Assembly: GCA_036245525.1 (NCBI GenBank)
Contig: BTPG01000001.1
Coordinates: 175,371,517 to 175,435,516, forward strand
Direction: 5' to 3'
Length of the DNA: 64,000 nt
Source of the DNA: Semisulcospira habei
Lineage: Eukaryota; Mollusca; Gastropoda; Semisulcospiridae
Shown: piece by piece, positions 20,650 through 31,499 of the stretch
Layout: the number at the start of each line of letters is the position of its first letter
How positions within the stretch are numbered: the stretch's first letter is position 1
Made by a program: the position numbers and the translations under genes
The notes under the pieces: model-generated
Told to the model about the DNA's origin: nothing
The model's database searches: none
Seen by the model: the letters and a program-made list of their open reading frames with translations, nothing else

Positions 20650-21050
20650 GGTGCGGTCCGTGGCGCAGTGGTTAAGGCCCCTGCCACCAATGCCAAAGGT
20701 GCGAGGTTCGATACCGGGTTCCGGCGTCGGACTTTCTCCTCTGGTAAGTGTCACCGTTAATTCGGGCGAACCGTCGAGGGTTCTTTCTCCGGGTACTCTG
20801 GTTCTTCCACCCCCCACCCACCCCCCACACTTTGGTACCGGTTTCAGGCCACTTTACAAATTTCAAATACAAGCGATCAAAAATCTCTGTAACTTCAGTA
20901 GCTGAACTGGCCCTTCGTCTGTCTTGTACTGTGTTTGTCTTAAATGGCGTAAATCCGTGTCTGTTACGTGAGTGTGCGTGTTGGGTTTCAGTTCGCGGCG
21001 CTTTGAGTCGACTCGCCCAAAAATTGAGAAAAAGCGCCTATATAATAAAG

Positions 21051-21094
<44 letters not shown>
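20650..21094 (+). mobile_element. tRNA-derived SINE with (ATT)n tail, about 445 bp
   Basis: The head (20652-20724) is tRNA-like, with an A box in GTGGCGCAGTGGTTAAGG and a B box GGTTCGATACC. The body follows (CACTTTACAAATTTCAAATA, GTAACTTCAGTAGCTGAACT), and the end reads AAGCGCCTATATAATAAAGG followed by (ATT)n at 21052-21094. The short-repeat tail is the kind recognised by CR1/L2/RTE-type LINE reverse transcriptases. A fragment of the body recurs at 62168-62240. The head is too diverged and too internal to be a real tRNA gene. Confidence 0.85.
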
Positions 21095-21096
<2 letters not shown>

Positions 21097-21759
21097 ATTT
21101 CAAACTTGACGAGATTAGTGAGCCCTTATGTGCAGCATTATTGTAAGGCAGACTACAGACATGTATCACGAGATTGTGCGCACTGTTGTCTGGAGCAGGT
21201 TGCTTTAATATTGTACTTAATTCGTATAAAGCAAAAATAGCAAAAGAATTCTATTTACGAAGGACAGATGTGTGCATAAAAAAGTCGATTTCTGACTGCA
21301 GGGGATGTGAAAAGTACAACGAAAAAATAGATATAATCATGTTCATATATATTACAATGATTTGTCGTGGCAGATATTCCCTCACATAATTTGCAAGTCT
21401 GTGTATGCTTAATGATTCAAAGATGTACTATCTTCAGAGTATAAAGGCACACGCTTAGTGTCTATAAGTTAATGTAAGCGAAAAGAGTAAGCTGAAAACT
21501 GCAAAATACAAGTTATAAAGTACGCTTTCACCGTTTCGGGGCATATAAAGAGTGGCGCTAACGGCCGGGTAATGGGGGGACAAGGACAAATATTGACTAT
21601 GGAGTACGTCCTGAACACTGATCAATTCTACCGCACTGCAACTGCCACTGTGGTTTACCAGGGCTTTTAACGAACATGCTATCTGAACACGCCCATTTTT
21701 TTGCTTGGACAAACTCTTTTGTCAAAATATGATTATTTTTATAACTTATTATTTGATTC
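21095..21759. other. Non-coding stretch
   Basis: No supported feature. Confidence 0.5.
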
Positions 21760-21900
21760 ACTGTGACCTTGACATTCGAAAGGGGTCACAGAAGTTGGTA
21801 TATTTAGAAAGGTGTTGCCAGAAAACAAAGCAAAACAAACAAACAAGAATATCAAAGTATGTTCGGGCCAGGTTTAAAGGCTTGTGGCGTAACTAGTCTA
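21760..21900 (+). repeat. AGGTCA-type repeat unit
   Basis: Reads TGACCTTGACATTCGAAAGG GGTCAC, then GTTGGTATATTTAGAAAGGT and CAGGTTTAAAGGCTTGTGGC. It matches the units at 24410-24990, especially 24896-24990. Confidence 0.65.
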
Positions 21901-22009
21901 AAAAATTGCCAACCTTACATTTTACCACGGACGGCGGCGGACGGGCGACCGCTGGCCCAGGAAATATTGATTAACTTTTGCTGTCGCAAAATGGCAAAGT
22001 TGATATCCA

Positions 22010-22015
22010 TTTATT
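22010..22015 (-). promoter_or_regulatory. AATAAA poly(A) signal of the claudin-like gene
   Basis: TTTATT on the plus strand (AATAAA on the coding strand), 64 bp beyond the stop codon of the claudin-like gene. Confidence 0.6.
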
Positions 22016-22078
22016 TCGACCGATGTAATTAATGAAAGCAGTCCTGTATAAACTTGTCATATGCAGTTTGTAACAAGT

Positions 22079-23256
22079 CTACATAGCAGAAGTGGCAGAA
22101 GATTTCGCTACAAAGAAGAGGGCGGCGGCTGCTCCCGAAGCAATACAGGCGATGATCGTCAGAATAAACCCGTAGCCGTAGCCAAATTGATCAGGTACTG
22201 TCATCTCTCCAGCATAGACAGCAAATTCGATTAACATGCAGCATGCTGAAATCAGAGAGAAGATAGTCTCATTACACATTGCCTTTCTCGTGAGACACCT
22301 ATGTCCGCAAACTGACGCTTACATTACATAGTCAGCTTGAGAATAACTGAAGACGTTGCCGGTTGTCTTTCTTATGTGGTTAGCTTCGGCCAAGGGGGAA
22401 AAAGACCGTTTACTCGACCGAGCCTTCTAGGCGGACCGCCACCTACGGCTAAGAATTACAAAATGGTTCTACCTGCAACGCCAGACAAGATTGCAGCCAC
22501 GAGGGTTTGAAGACCGGTTTCTTTGAAGAAATGGATAACGGCCAGCGCAACAGCTCCCAGCACAGCAAGCAAGCCCAGGATTGAGAAAGCCTGTACTGCT
22601 TTAAACCAGTCTGCAACAAAAAGCACAGCTCTAATTGTTGTATGTACAGTTGTCTGTCGACAATTTGTTTATTTTGTTATAAGAGTTCAGAAAATATCAC
22701 CAAATATATCCTTATGTTTTCGATAGTTCCTTGAAAGTAGGGTGAGTGGGGAGGTGGGAGGGGTGGTGGTGGTGGTGGGGAGGTGGGGGGGGGGGGTGGG
22801 GGGTGGGAAGGAGGTGGAAGTACAACGCATACTGAAACGTGAATAGGTTATGAATTATAACTGTGGTCACCCGAACTCTGAAAGTTGTCAAAGACGAACG
22901 TTTGCAAGATGACGTAGATTTTTTAAAAAAAAAATCTACAAAATGTAACACATACTTGAAATATGATATATACTTCACAATCCTTCATTGCAAATAGTGT
23001 ACAATGTAAATGATTTATTTGAAAAAATAGCGTGGTGTGCACAATGCTTACCCACATCCCATGGTGGCAGGCCTGTGTCAATGGCCCCGCACACTGTCGA
23101 ACCCAGAAAGGCAGCACACGCACGAAATAGACCATAACCAGTGTCTTCGTATACTAGCCATCCTGACCCGGCGATGCCCACAATTTGGAAAATGAGGGCC
23201 AACACCAGACACACTGTGGCTATTACTATGGGGATCGGGGGCAGCTTAAAGGCCAT
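22079..23256 (-). CDS. Claudin/PMP22-superfamily four-helix membrane protein, 3 exons, 169 aa
   Basis: Minus strand. Exons are 23256-23052 (starts MAFKLPPIPIVIATVC), 22610-22473 and 22245-22079 (stop TAG). Introns have GT/AG ends (donors GTAAGC and GTAGAA, acceptors TTTGTTGCAG and CTGATTTCAG), both phase 1, so the 510-bp reading frame joins exactly. The product has four hydrophobic helices at about residues 8-30, 72-95, 104-125 and 139-161. The first extracellular loop carries W33 and GLFRAC with C47-x8-C56, matching the claudin-family W...GLW-x2-C-x8-10-C signature (F replaces the last W). Length is typical of invertebrate claudin-like/PMP22/EMP proteins, which act at the plasma membrane in junctions or in membrane organisation. 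An 8-bp leader before the ATG follows a CTAGCAG, so a non-coding first exon further upstream is possible. The exact subfamily is not assigned. Confidence 0.9.
22757..22815 (-). repeat. G/C-rich low-complexity tract in intron 1
   Basis: GGT and G-run tract (plus strand) inside intron 1 (22611-23051) of the claudin-like gene. Confidence 0.9.
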
Positions 23257-24232
23257 ATTTTCTCCTGCTAGATTTTACACAAGTTGTAGACGCAGGCTGT
23301 TTCACTCCTTACGTTAATTGTAATTACTTCAGCTTGTGATCTGTTATTAATGTTACTTTTCAGCAGCCCGATCCTACCAAACGCAGGTTTATTTTCTTTC
23401 AAAGTATCGAACATCCGTTTCTAGAATCGATATCCTATCAAACTGAGCAGATTCCCGCACACTAGGACAGTTTTGCTCACGCCCCCCGGCTTCACCTGCA
23501 CAGAAAAGAAACAAAAAGCACAATTGCTGTCGTTCTTGAAAGCTGATACAGAGTAGACCTTTGGATGTTTTATTACATCCTGGTTCCTACTTACATTAGC
23601 TTTCTTTTCTAGAGAATACAAATTCCGGACATCCACAATCCAATACAGTCTTTTACATTTGTAAGATACATGCATTTACTCTGGTGCTGCCATCCGTGAA
23701 TCCTGTGCCCCTTGAACATTTCGTGACTTGTTCAGATATAAGACAGCAATCCCAATGCGCAAAAGGCCATCGGGCCGACGGCTGTGCGCGGGCCAACGGC
23801 GTCTGATGTCGGCCCGATGGAAATTTGCGCACTGGCATATCAGTTCCCTATTGAAACTGAGGACTACATAACTTTCAAAGCAAATCCTGCAGTGCTAAAA
23901 CAATGTGCCTCTAGCCAGGAGGCCACTAATGGAAACAATCATTTCCTGTGTTGGCCACAGTTCAGCGGACTGTTAGCACAGTTAATGCACATGCGCACGG
24001 ATCCCTCTCTTGCACTGATATTGTTTTCAAGACAAATTCTGTTCTCGCTGAGGCTGTCTAAACCTGAACATCCCGCCCTCTTCTCTGAGAACACGTAGCC
24101 AGCTACCATTTCACATTCGACAATCATGACCCCATTTTCATTTCCGGCTCACGTGCGAGAGCAAAAGTGAGTCCCCCTTTGCCCCCTCCCCCTCCCCCCT
24201 CCCTGTGCGCTACCCGGCCCCCTTCCACCTCA
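23257..24232 (-). other. Upstream region of the claudin-like gene
   Basis: Contains a GC-rich palindromic MITE (23743-23832) and no other supported feature. A promoter must lie here or further upstream, but I see no clear TATA/initiator pair. Confidence 0.4.
23743..23832. mobile_element. GC-rich palindromic MITE (family 3)
   Basis: GCGCAAAAGGCCATCGGGCC is mirrored by GGCCCGATGGAAATTTGCGC around GACGGCTGTGCGCGGGCC. Related to 28532-28640, 33158-33268, 35640-35715, 38238-38320 and 38760-38868. Confidence 0.7.
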
Positions 24233-24234
24233 CA

Positions 24235-24305
<71 letters not shown>

Positions 24306-24330
24306 GCACACACACACACACACACACATC
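24233..24330 (+). repeat. (AC)n microsatellite
   Basis: About 48 units with two CG interruptions. Confidence 0.98.
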
Positions 24331-24404
24331 TCTCCATTCTTCATTTCCTTCACAAGAAGAATGGCAAAACCCTTATGGTTCACGTGCATAATTGAACCAA
24401 ATAA

Positions 24405-24995
24405 TTAATCTGACCTTTGTAACCTTGACCTTTCCAACAGGTCACTGAAATGAGAAACTATTTAAGTGTCTTGACATAAGGCTTTTCCACCAACAAAAAT
24501 CACGTTTTATCAAAACGCATGCATTTTTCACACATCCCCCCCCCCCCCACGCACACACACCTCCTCTCCCATTGACCTTTGCAAGGGGTCAACTAAATTA
24601 GGTTTGCATTGTAAGGTCCTATCAACAGCACCTTTACGCCAAGTCTGATTTACAAAAATTGCAAAAACGCTGAAAAAAACCCCGATATTCTCAACAACAA
24701 CAACAGAAGAAGAAAAACAAACCCAGCATTTCTGACACATTTGCCCACTTCTTGTGAATCTTGACCTTAGAAGGGGTCATCCAACTTAGGGTGCACAGAA
24801 AGGTCTCTGTACCAAGTATTGGTCTGAAGTTGAAATAGTATCTGGAAAATTAAATTCGTGTCAAAATATTTCTATTGTTTACATATTTATTTGAACTGGA
24901 CCTTTGAGAGAGGTCACTGAAATTGGTATGTTTAGAAAGGTCTTGCTAACAAATTAACACTGGGCCAAGTTTGAAGATCGTGGCTTGACTGAGCC
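24405..24995 (+). repeat. Degenerate tandem repeat with AGGTCA/TGACCT motifs
   Basis: Four imperfect units of about 150-170 bp, each with a TGACCTT...AGGGGTCA core (near 24412-24445, 24574-24595, 24758-24782 and 24899-24925) and a following GAAAGGTC and CAAGTTTGAAG-type phrase. Related to 21760-21900 and 31500-32165. The half-sites look like nuclear-receptor response elements, but binding is only inferred. Confidence 0.65.
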
Positions 24996-25203
24996 TCGGA
25001 GCAAATACCAGCGGATGGACGACAGACAGACGAGCACTGGCCCAGTACACAGACTCACGTTTGCCGCATGTGAGCCAAAAAACCAAGATTTTCATGTGGT
25101 GATTAGTAGAACTAACTTTGCAGCCGCATCTTCATCGGACAAAGGTAAATCAGTCAGATCACAGTAAAGCGTCCGTCACGTGGATGTTACACAATACGAC
25201 ATG

Positions 25204-26200
25204 AACCCTTTCCCTGCCACTGTATGTACACTGTACTTACATTTATGTTTCTGAAATCGTGGTCCATTCAACGACCAAAAGCAAACATCGTCCAAGAAAC
25301 ATGGATATGAGCCTGTGACAAAACGTCGTGCGCGTAACAACCGACATATTTTTAGTCAAGAAAACCGGCACTACAACAGAAAATTAGTTCTTTTTGTGAT
25401 TCCGCTATGAAGACATTGTTGTTTGAACACTTGCATTTCTCACAGTTTCCTTTTCACCAATATGGACTAATCTATAGATGATTTTCAAGTTTTTGTCCAA
25501 TGGTATGTCTAGTGTGACAACAAACATTTTCCTCTATTGAGTGACAGGAAAACGTTCTCCAGTCATTGTCCTTAGATGAGATAACAGAAATACAGATGAC
25601 TGAAGAACGTTTTTTGTAAAGTGTGGTAATCACACGAAAAACTGTGTTTTGTGATTTAAATTGACTGGGTATGTCCACCGTAACAACCAACACTGATTGT
25701 TACAGAAAACTTAATTTTCAAAAGAAATAAAATAATCTTCATACTTCCACCTGTTAGAACAGGTTATACAATTAATTTCTTTTGAAAGAGAATACTGAAA
25801 TATAAAAGATAAACTGACTTAATGTGATCATATTTATTTACCTTTGTCCACCGTAACAGCAACATTTTCACTTAGGGCCATATTTAATTATTCGCTGCTG
25901 GAAATGATCAGTTTCTGCATTCACATTAATTAATTTCACATGCTCACATGCCAGATACATCAAAACTAACGTGCCTAAAATAAGTCTATTTTAAAGACAT
26001 CTCTGTTGGTTGTTACTTTTGATACAAACGACCTTTGGTCGCAGGTTTATATACAAGTCTCAGCAAGAGGCATTTATCCTCATGAACCCGCCCCCCACCC
26101 CCACTTCCCTCCCCCCTCCGCATTCACGGAGGACCATGAGTATCTATGTCTCTTGCAGTTGGATCGTGTTCACGTTTTCTCGGCAGTGAAGGGGTTAATG
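25204..26200. mobile_element. Family 1 MITE split by another transposon
   Basis: The left part (25204-25310, AACCCTTTCCCTGCCACTG... CCAAGAAACATGGATATGAG) and right part (about 26048-26200, TCTCAGCAAGAGGCATTTAT ... CTCGGCAGTGAAGGGGTTAA) together align with the uninterrupted MITE at 29284-29499. Between them lie about 735 bp of other sequence. Confidence 0.75.
25312..26047. mobile_element. Non-autonomous TIR element nested in a MITE
   Basis: The left end CCTGTGACAAAACGTCGT...GTAACAACC is mirrored by the right end GGTTGTTACTTTTGATACAA ACGACCTTTGGTCGCAGG. The motif (C)CGTAACAACC or its complement recurs at 25338, 25678, 25857 and 25995, as expected of sub-terminal transposase sites. There is no transposase frame; the superfamily is unknown. 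The target duplication is not clear. Confidence 0.6.
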
Positions 26201-27353
26201 CGCGTGAACCCTCCACCTATGCTGAGCTTGTACCGGGAACGCGAGGGACCACTTGTAAAAAACTGGGGTAGAATATTAGATCAACGTGAAGGGTGCCTTT
26301 GTGTCATAACTGACTCACTACACGGAAGTCACTGTTCACTGTTCACATCTGTCAAATGTTTTAACATTCATGTGAAAAATAAAACAAATTAGCAAAACAA
26401 AACAAAGCAAAGCATAACAAAACAAAACAAAACAAAACAAGAAAAATGGCTCCTCGGAATATCAAAAAAAACTGCGATCGTCCCTCTTTAAAACCGCTGT
26501 AGGGTGTACATACTGGAGATAATAATAATAGTTTTCACAGTAGCTCCGTTTCGCCAAGTTGCACCCACGAACGAAAAACATACCATTAAACATTAAAACT
26601 GTGAAATAGTTATTTCATTAAACGACACAGGCAGCGTAATAAATTAGATACACTTAAAAGAAAAACAACACAGAACGAGTCATGTAATGAAAAAAAAAAA
26701 AAGCAACAACTTAAGACGCAATTTCAATATTAAAAAAATGTTCATATATATTTTTTCCCCAAATATCAGCCTCACTTTTGCAGGGGGAAAAGAAAAGAAA
26801 AGAAAAAAAAATGCAATTTTTACACAGTGTTGCACAGATGATCCAAGAGAAACTTCAGTAGAGGGAGAAAGTATTATCCGATGTCACTTCAAATCTTTAA
26901 CTAGGTCTCCCGCTCAGGGTGGGTATACAGACATTTATACCACCGCACGTGTCATGGAGACGCCGGTCACATGACCCGGATCTGCTGAATATGCATGGAA
27001 ATAACTAAGGGATTGTTGGAATGTTCAGTGGTGTACGCGACACAAAGGTGCGCAGATCTGTTGTCAAGCTGTTTATCGCATGTTTGCTTTGTTGCCAATG
27101 TACAGATAATATTATCGTGGAAAAATGCACTATTGCAAAGTCTAAATCTTCCCGCCATAGGAGTGGTTCGGTCTATTATGACGGTCGATCGATCCTGCTG
27201 TAGTTCGTGGGGGCTCAGTGGGTTCATTTAACTTTGACCGGACCGCACCCGGAGCGATTTTTGGCTGTGTTTTGGCTCTTATTCCAGTCACGCGGCTCAA
27301 TCTATACAAGACTTCATGATTTCGTTGATAGTTTTATCATTATTATGATGACG
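26201..27353. other. Non-coding stretch
   Basis: AAAAC simple repeats at 26388-26440 and A-rich runs near 26680-26720 and 26785-26810. 27110-27230 faintly resembles a family 2 MITE (ATGACGGTCGATCGATCCTG). No supported gene. Confidence 0.5.
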
Positions 27354-27525
27354 TTAACGCTTTCAGCCCCAAGGTCCCATTTCTCAAATTTTGGAGGTCT
27401 TGCCTAACGACTATGTACCAGTTGTAGGAGATGGATTGATCATGATAATTCAAGGCGCCAAGCTCATCTGGCAATACCCTTGAATTATCATGATCAATCC
27501 ATCTCCCGCTGGGCCCCGGGGCTAT
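27354..27525. mobile_element. Palindromic MITE (family 2)
   Basis: Left TTAA, then CAAATTTTGGAGG and the hairpin GATGGATTGATCATGATAAT mirrored by ATTATCATGATCAATCCATC. The right TTAA is lost. Confidence 0.75.
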
Positions 27526-27984
27526 AAGCAATAGGGTTTCTGTCATGCATTTTTGTGTTATTGTATAAGGTACATGTAACACTGACCCCAACTGACCGAT
27601 CCAAAGTTTGGGTAAAGCAGCATTCGACAACGAAACAGAATATTGAGGTGTATGCATGGTTACGTCGTTGTGTGTTCAGAAAAACTGTTTTACTTCGACT
27701 TACAGTTATACGTGTTTGGAAAAGGAGAAACACTTTCGACTTATACCGAGTTCGAATTAACCCATTTAAAATTATTTCTTGTAAAATAAGTCATAAAATG
27801 GGCAGCTTTCGGGGGAAACAGGTTCTACTGAAGCGTATTTCGACCTATCGTATTTGGCCAAGGCGGAAGATATTCATCTGCAATCAAACTCAACAGAAGT
27901 TTGCTATACATATGCCATAGTGAGGCCGAAAAGTGTTACCAACAGTGACGTTAAAACATTAATTACATCATCATGATTGAGGCT

Positions 27985-28054
<70 letters not shown>

Positions 28055-28531
28055 CTCCACGAAAGACTGACTGCTTATTTAGGAATAGTCAGTCTCTATT
28101 TGCACTAATACCTGCAAACGCATTGTGTTAAACAGTTTGAAGATGCACGTGATTTCATACACGGGGGTCTTACGGGTGTTTTCATCGCATTTATTAATAA
28201 TAATTTTTAAAAATAAAAATGCATGTATTCCGCCAAACATTAGACGGGCATGACATGAATCAGAGCCCACACTACAGTTTAAAAAAATACGTTAATCCAT
28301 TGTTGGTCGTATTTTGCCAGCTTCGAATCTTTATTACTGACAGTTTCAGCTTCTCGGCAGAGCCACGGAGTCAAAACAGGTGTGTCAACAGCATGTCGCA
28401 TCTCGTAAATCATCACCAATGCAACAAAATCTTCGCAGAGAACCACTTTCCTACACCACTCTTAGAACAAATGCTATTCAGTACAGTTGACAACTGACCT
28501 ACAGCCATTTACTGTTAAGAAACTCACCCCA
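27526..28531. other. Non-coding stretch with (CT)n
   Basis: A (CT)n microsatellite of 32 units lies at 27988-28051. Frames at 27555-27920 and 28219-28497 have no recognisable domain. Confidence 0.55.
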
Positions 28532-28640
28532 GTAGCAACACATCTTCGGGCCCATGTCGGCCTGCAGTGGGCCCGGTAAAGGACACGCGCGGGGTCACTG
28601 CAGCCGTCGTGGACCCGACGGCTTTTGCGTACTGGGATAC
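28532..28640. mobile_element. GC-rich palindromic MITE (family 3)
   Basis: CCCCAGTAGCAACACATCTT CGGGCCC is mirrored by GGACCCGACGGCTTTTGCGTACTGGG. Confidence 0.7.
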
Positions 28641-29283
28641 AATTTGCCAATTTCGCCGAACACTCGAAAGACTACTTCAGGAATTTTTCATGAAGTAAAA
28701 ATATGATGTGGTTAGACTAGTACATTTCTACGTAAATGAGCAAGCTAGCACAAGTTTTCAAACAACAGCACAGGCATACATGAAGTCGGCAGGTTTGATC
28801 TTGATATAGAAAATGGAAATTTGACCGTTTCCCGCCGGGGCTCTGTTAGGGTGTTGATTTTGTCTTCTGACCCATTTTTCTTTTTTTAATTTTTATTTTT
28901 TACGACTGTACAGCAAATTCAACAAATTGTAATAGTGAAGTAAAAATAGTCCGTATTAGGTCAATAGGAGATTTGTACTTAATATAGAAGAGAAAAATGT
29001 TTCTCTGCGGAGATATTTGTCTAACGACTTGTAAACGGTTAAATGTAAGTGCCATGTAGTTTACTGTTATTACGCCGTGTGGAGCGTTTGCTTTGTTCCA
29101 CGTCAGGCGCTTCTTGCAAAACATGTTGCTTGGTCAGAACTAACTGTTATTTGTTTATGCCGTTCCTATGACAGTACGACTGAACTATGCACGCGTGTGA
29201 GAACATGTCGGCACGATACCTCAGCCTTATCACCAGGACTTGAATGTGTGTCGTACCACACAGAAAGAAAAAAGTACTGAGCT
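28641..29283. other. Non-coding stretch
   Basis: No supported feature. Confidence 0.5.
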
Positions 29284-29499
29284 GTTAGCCCCTTCCCTAC
29301 CATTGCACGCACATTTTATTTCTGAAGTCTGTGTTCACTGAGAGACTACAAGCCACAACCGTCCAAAAAACATGGACACATAGTGGTCTCAGCAAGAGGC
29401 ACAGATTCTCATGAGCCCCCGCAGTCGCGGGGGCTCATGAGGATCTATGTCTTTTGCAGTTGGATCGTGTTCACGTTACCTCGGCAGTGAAGGGATTAA
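29284..29499. mobile_element. Family 1 MITE, complete
   Basis: The left end (TTAGCCCCTTCCCTACC) and right end (GGCAGTGAAGGGATTAA) surround a near-perfect hairpin: CAGATTCTCATGAGCCCCCG and CGGGGGCTCATGAGGATCTA, flanking CAGTCG. Confidence 0.8.
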
Positions 29500-29613
29500 G
29501 ACATAATTTATAGATTGCGCAAGTTATTATATGCGCGGTTTGTGCAGAAAGCGGCATCGTGCATATCGGTCCTATCATAGGATATAACTATTATCACCGA
29601 GACATCAAGCTCA

Positions 29614-29821
29614 TTAACCTCTCGACTGCTAGTGGACGCGGATTTCGCGTCTGAAACCACTGACCGGACTGACATTCGCTTGAAGGACACAAATGAAATG
29701 GGACCAAACATGGGCACAAAGAACACGCCACTAACGAGAGACATAAATGCTGGGACTCATGAGGATTTATGTCTGTTGCAGATGGGTGGCGTTCGCCTGG
29801 CCCCGGCAGCTAAGGGGTTAA
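29614..29821. mobile_element. Family 1 MITE, diverged
   Basis: TTAA at both ends (TTAACCTCTCGACTGC ... CCGGCAGCTAAGGGGTTAA), with the hairpin arm GACTCATGAGGATTTATGTC. Confidence 0.7.
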
Positions 29822-29949
29822 CACGTATTTCGTCCGCCTTTTTGAACGTCGTGTTTTAGCTGACACGTTTCACGACTACTGTTCTTATTCGGGTCACGTT
29901 AATGAAAAGACCGAATAAAAGGCGAACCACGCATCACAATTTCATGGGC

Positions 29950-30065
29950 ATACTCTTTGAACTATGGCAGTACATCCATCTCCCTGAGCCGGTGCACTTG
30001 AAGGGCGCCACGCTCATCTGGAACCCCCTTTGAAATATCATGACCGAAGCATCTCCCACTGGTGC
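29950..30065. mobile_element. Family 2 MITE, fragment
   Basis: ACATCCATCTCCCTG..., GGGCGCCACGCTCATCTGG and ATCATGACCGAAGCATCTCC match the core and right arm of family 2. Confidence 0.55.
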
Positions 30066-30106
30066 GTAGTCCTACCTATGTTTGACAAAAGCCATTATGT
30101 CCTTTA

Positions 30107-30182
30107 TTGAGAAAATCGGCATTTTCATTGTTATGCAATGAACATATCGCTTTTCTCAAAAATGGACATACTGGCTTTTGAC
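30107..30182. mobile_element. Small hairpin MITE (hairpin family B)
   Basis: TTGAGAAAATCGGCATTTTCATTG is mirrored by CAATGAACATATCGCTTTTCTCAA. Related to 37367-37449. Confidence 0.6.
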
Positions 30183-30214
30183 ATATAACGTCAGCCTATG
30201 AGTATGCAGCTTCC

Positions 30215-30275
30215 AGAGACAGCCGTGAGATGACCTTAGTCGCCTGCTCGGCGTTAAACACCAATAACTAACTAA
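30215..30275 (-). repeat. Conserved SINE-like segment, copy 1
   Basis: CGTGAGATGACCTTAGTCGC CTGCTCGGCGTTAAACACCA is the reverse complement of 63525-63572 with about two mismatches, and both run into a TTAG/CTAA repeat. An interspersed family; the full element is not delimited. Confidence 0.65.
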
Positions 30276-30501
30276 CTAAACTGACTACCTCCCAGAGTAG
30301 CAGGCTGACAGACTGCAAGCCCGTGATTGTCCTTTGTTGCGTTCCATGTGCATGCATGCAAGGTTGTGGGCGTGTTTCCTCCAAATACAGGGCTCATACC
30401 ATCATTTGAACATATTCTTTTGTCAGCAACGACACTAGGGGAAAACAATTTTAGTTTATTTTCGACGAAAATGTTCCAGTTATATTACATCATAAGCCTC
30501 A

Positions 30502-30885
30502 AGTTCCTTGCTTGAGGAAGGCCGATACGCGTCGCGTCCGACCTTCCTCAAGCAAGGAACGTGAGTATTGCTGTCCCGGTATGCATCGCGTCCAGCCTTC
30601 CTCAAACAAGAAACGTGAGTATTCCTGTCCAGGTACGCATCATTTTCCCCTTCCTCACGCAAGAAACGTGAGTATTCCTGTCTCGGTACGTATTGCGTCC
30701 AACATTCCTCAAGCAAGGAACGTGAGTATTCCTGTCACTGTGCGTATTGTGTCCGACCTTCCTCAAGCAAGAAACATGAGTTTTCCTGTCCAGGTACGCA
30801 TCATTTTCCAGCCTTCCTCACGCAAGAAACGTGAGTATTCCTGTCGCGGTGCGTATTGCGTCCAGCCTTCCTCAAGCAAGGAACG
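30502..30885 (+). repeat. 54-bp minisatellite with a mirrored first unit
   Basis: GTGAGTATT(C/G)CTGTC begins units at 30561, 30615, 30668, 30722, 30776 and 30831, each followed by a variable C/T-rich part and CCTTCCTCAAGCAAGAAAC. At 30502-30560 the same phrase appears inverted and then direct (CTTGCTTGAGGAAGG / CCTTCCTCAAGCAAG), forming a hairpin at the array's left edge. The open frame across it reflects 54 being divisible by 3; I do not call it coding. Confidence 0.9.
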
Positions 30886-30889
30886 ATAG

Positions 30890-31479
30890 CTATATGACAA
30901 AAACTAATCTGATGGCGCTGGAAGAATTTTCACTGTACAGCCAACTGTTTTAAATAAAATGAGGTGGAAGGGTCTGCCTTGTCAAAAGGAAGCATGGCTA
31001 ACAGTGTTAGGCCTTAATGGTTACTGCGCCACTTTCTTATCGAGCACAGTTAAGGTGGCTCTCTCGGACGTGTGACAATAATATTTTATATAGGGCCAAG
31101 GGGCGGTATAGGAGAACCGGATGTATGTCAGTACAGTGCATAGAGGGGGCATGGGGGTAGAGCTGGCTTCCCGGAGTGCGGCGCCACTGGTATCGTTACC
31201 TCTCCTAACGACGTTTGTCTGTAAACCTGAGGAGAAACCAAAAACACACCTTTAGCGCTATTCGATCGCACGTTTTGAAAACATAGTGTGTAATAACTGT
31301 ACGGATCTTTTTCTTTCATTTTTTTTTTTGCGACAGCGAAAGTGCGTCTATGCACTGGGCCATCCGTCGTCTGTCAGTCGTCTGTCACCCGTAGAAAACT
31401 TTAGCCCTTTCACTCCGAGAACTAAATGACTCTGGGACATAAAGGGTTAACGTTGGCATTTTTCTTGGAGCTATTTAAG
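30890..31479. other. Non-coding stretch with a minimal MITE
   Basis: 31402-31451 reads TTAGCCCTTTCACTCCGAG...AAAGGGTTAA, a 50-bp remnant consisting of little more than the two family 1 ends. Nothing else is supported. Confidence 0.5.
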
Positions 31480-31499
31480 CCACAAACTTCAAACGTGGT

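Noticed and set aside
20652..20724. A tRNA gene
   Set aside because: A and B boxes are present but the cloverleaf is poor and the sequence continues into a SINE body with an (ATT)n tail.
30512..30889. 125-aa repetitive protein
   Set aside because: The 54-bp unit length keeps any frame open; no start context, domain or codon signal supports coding.
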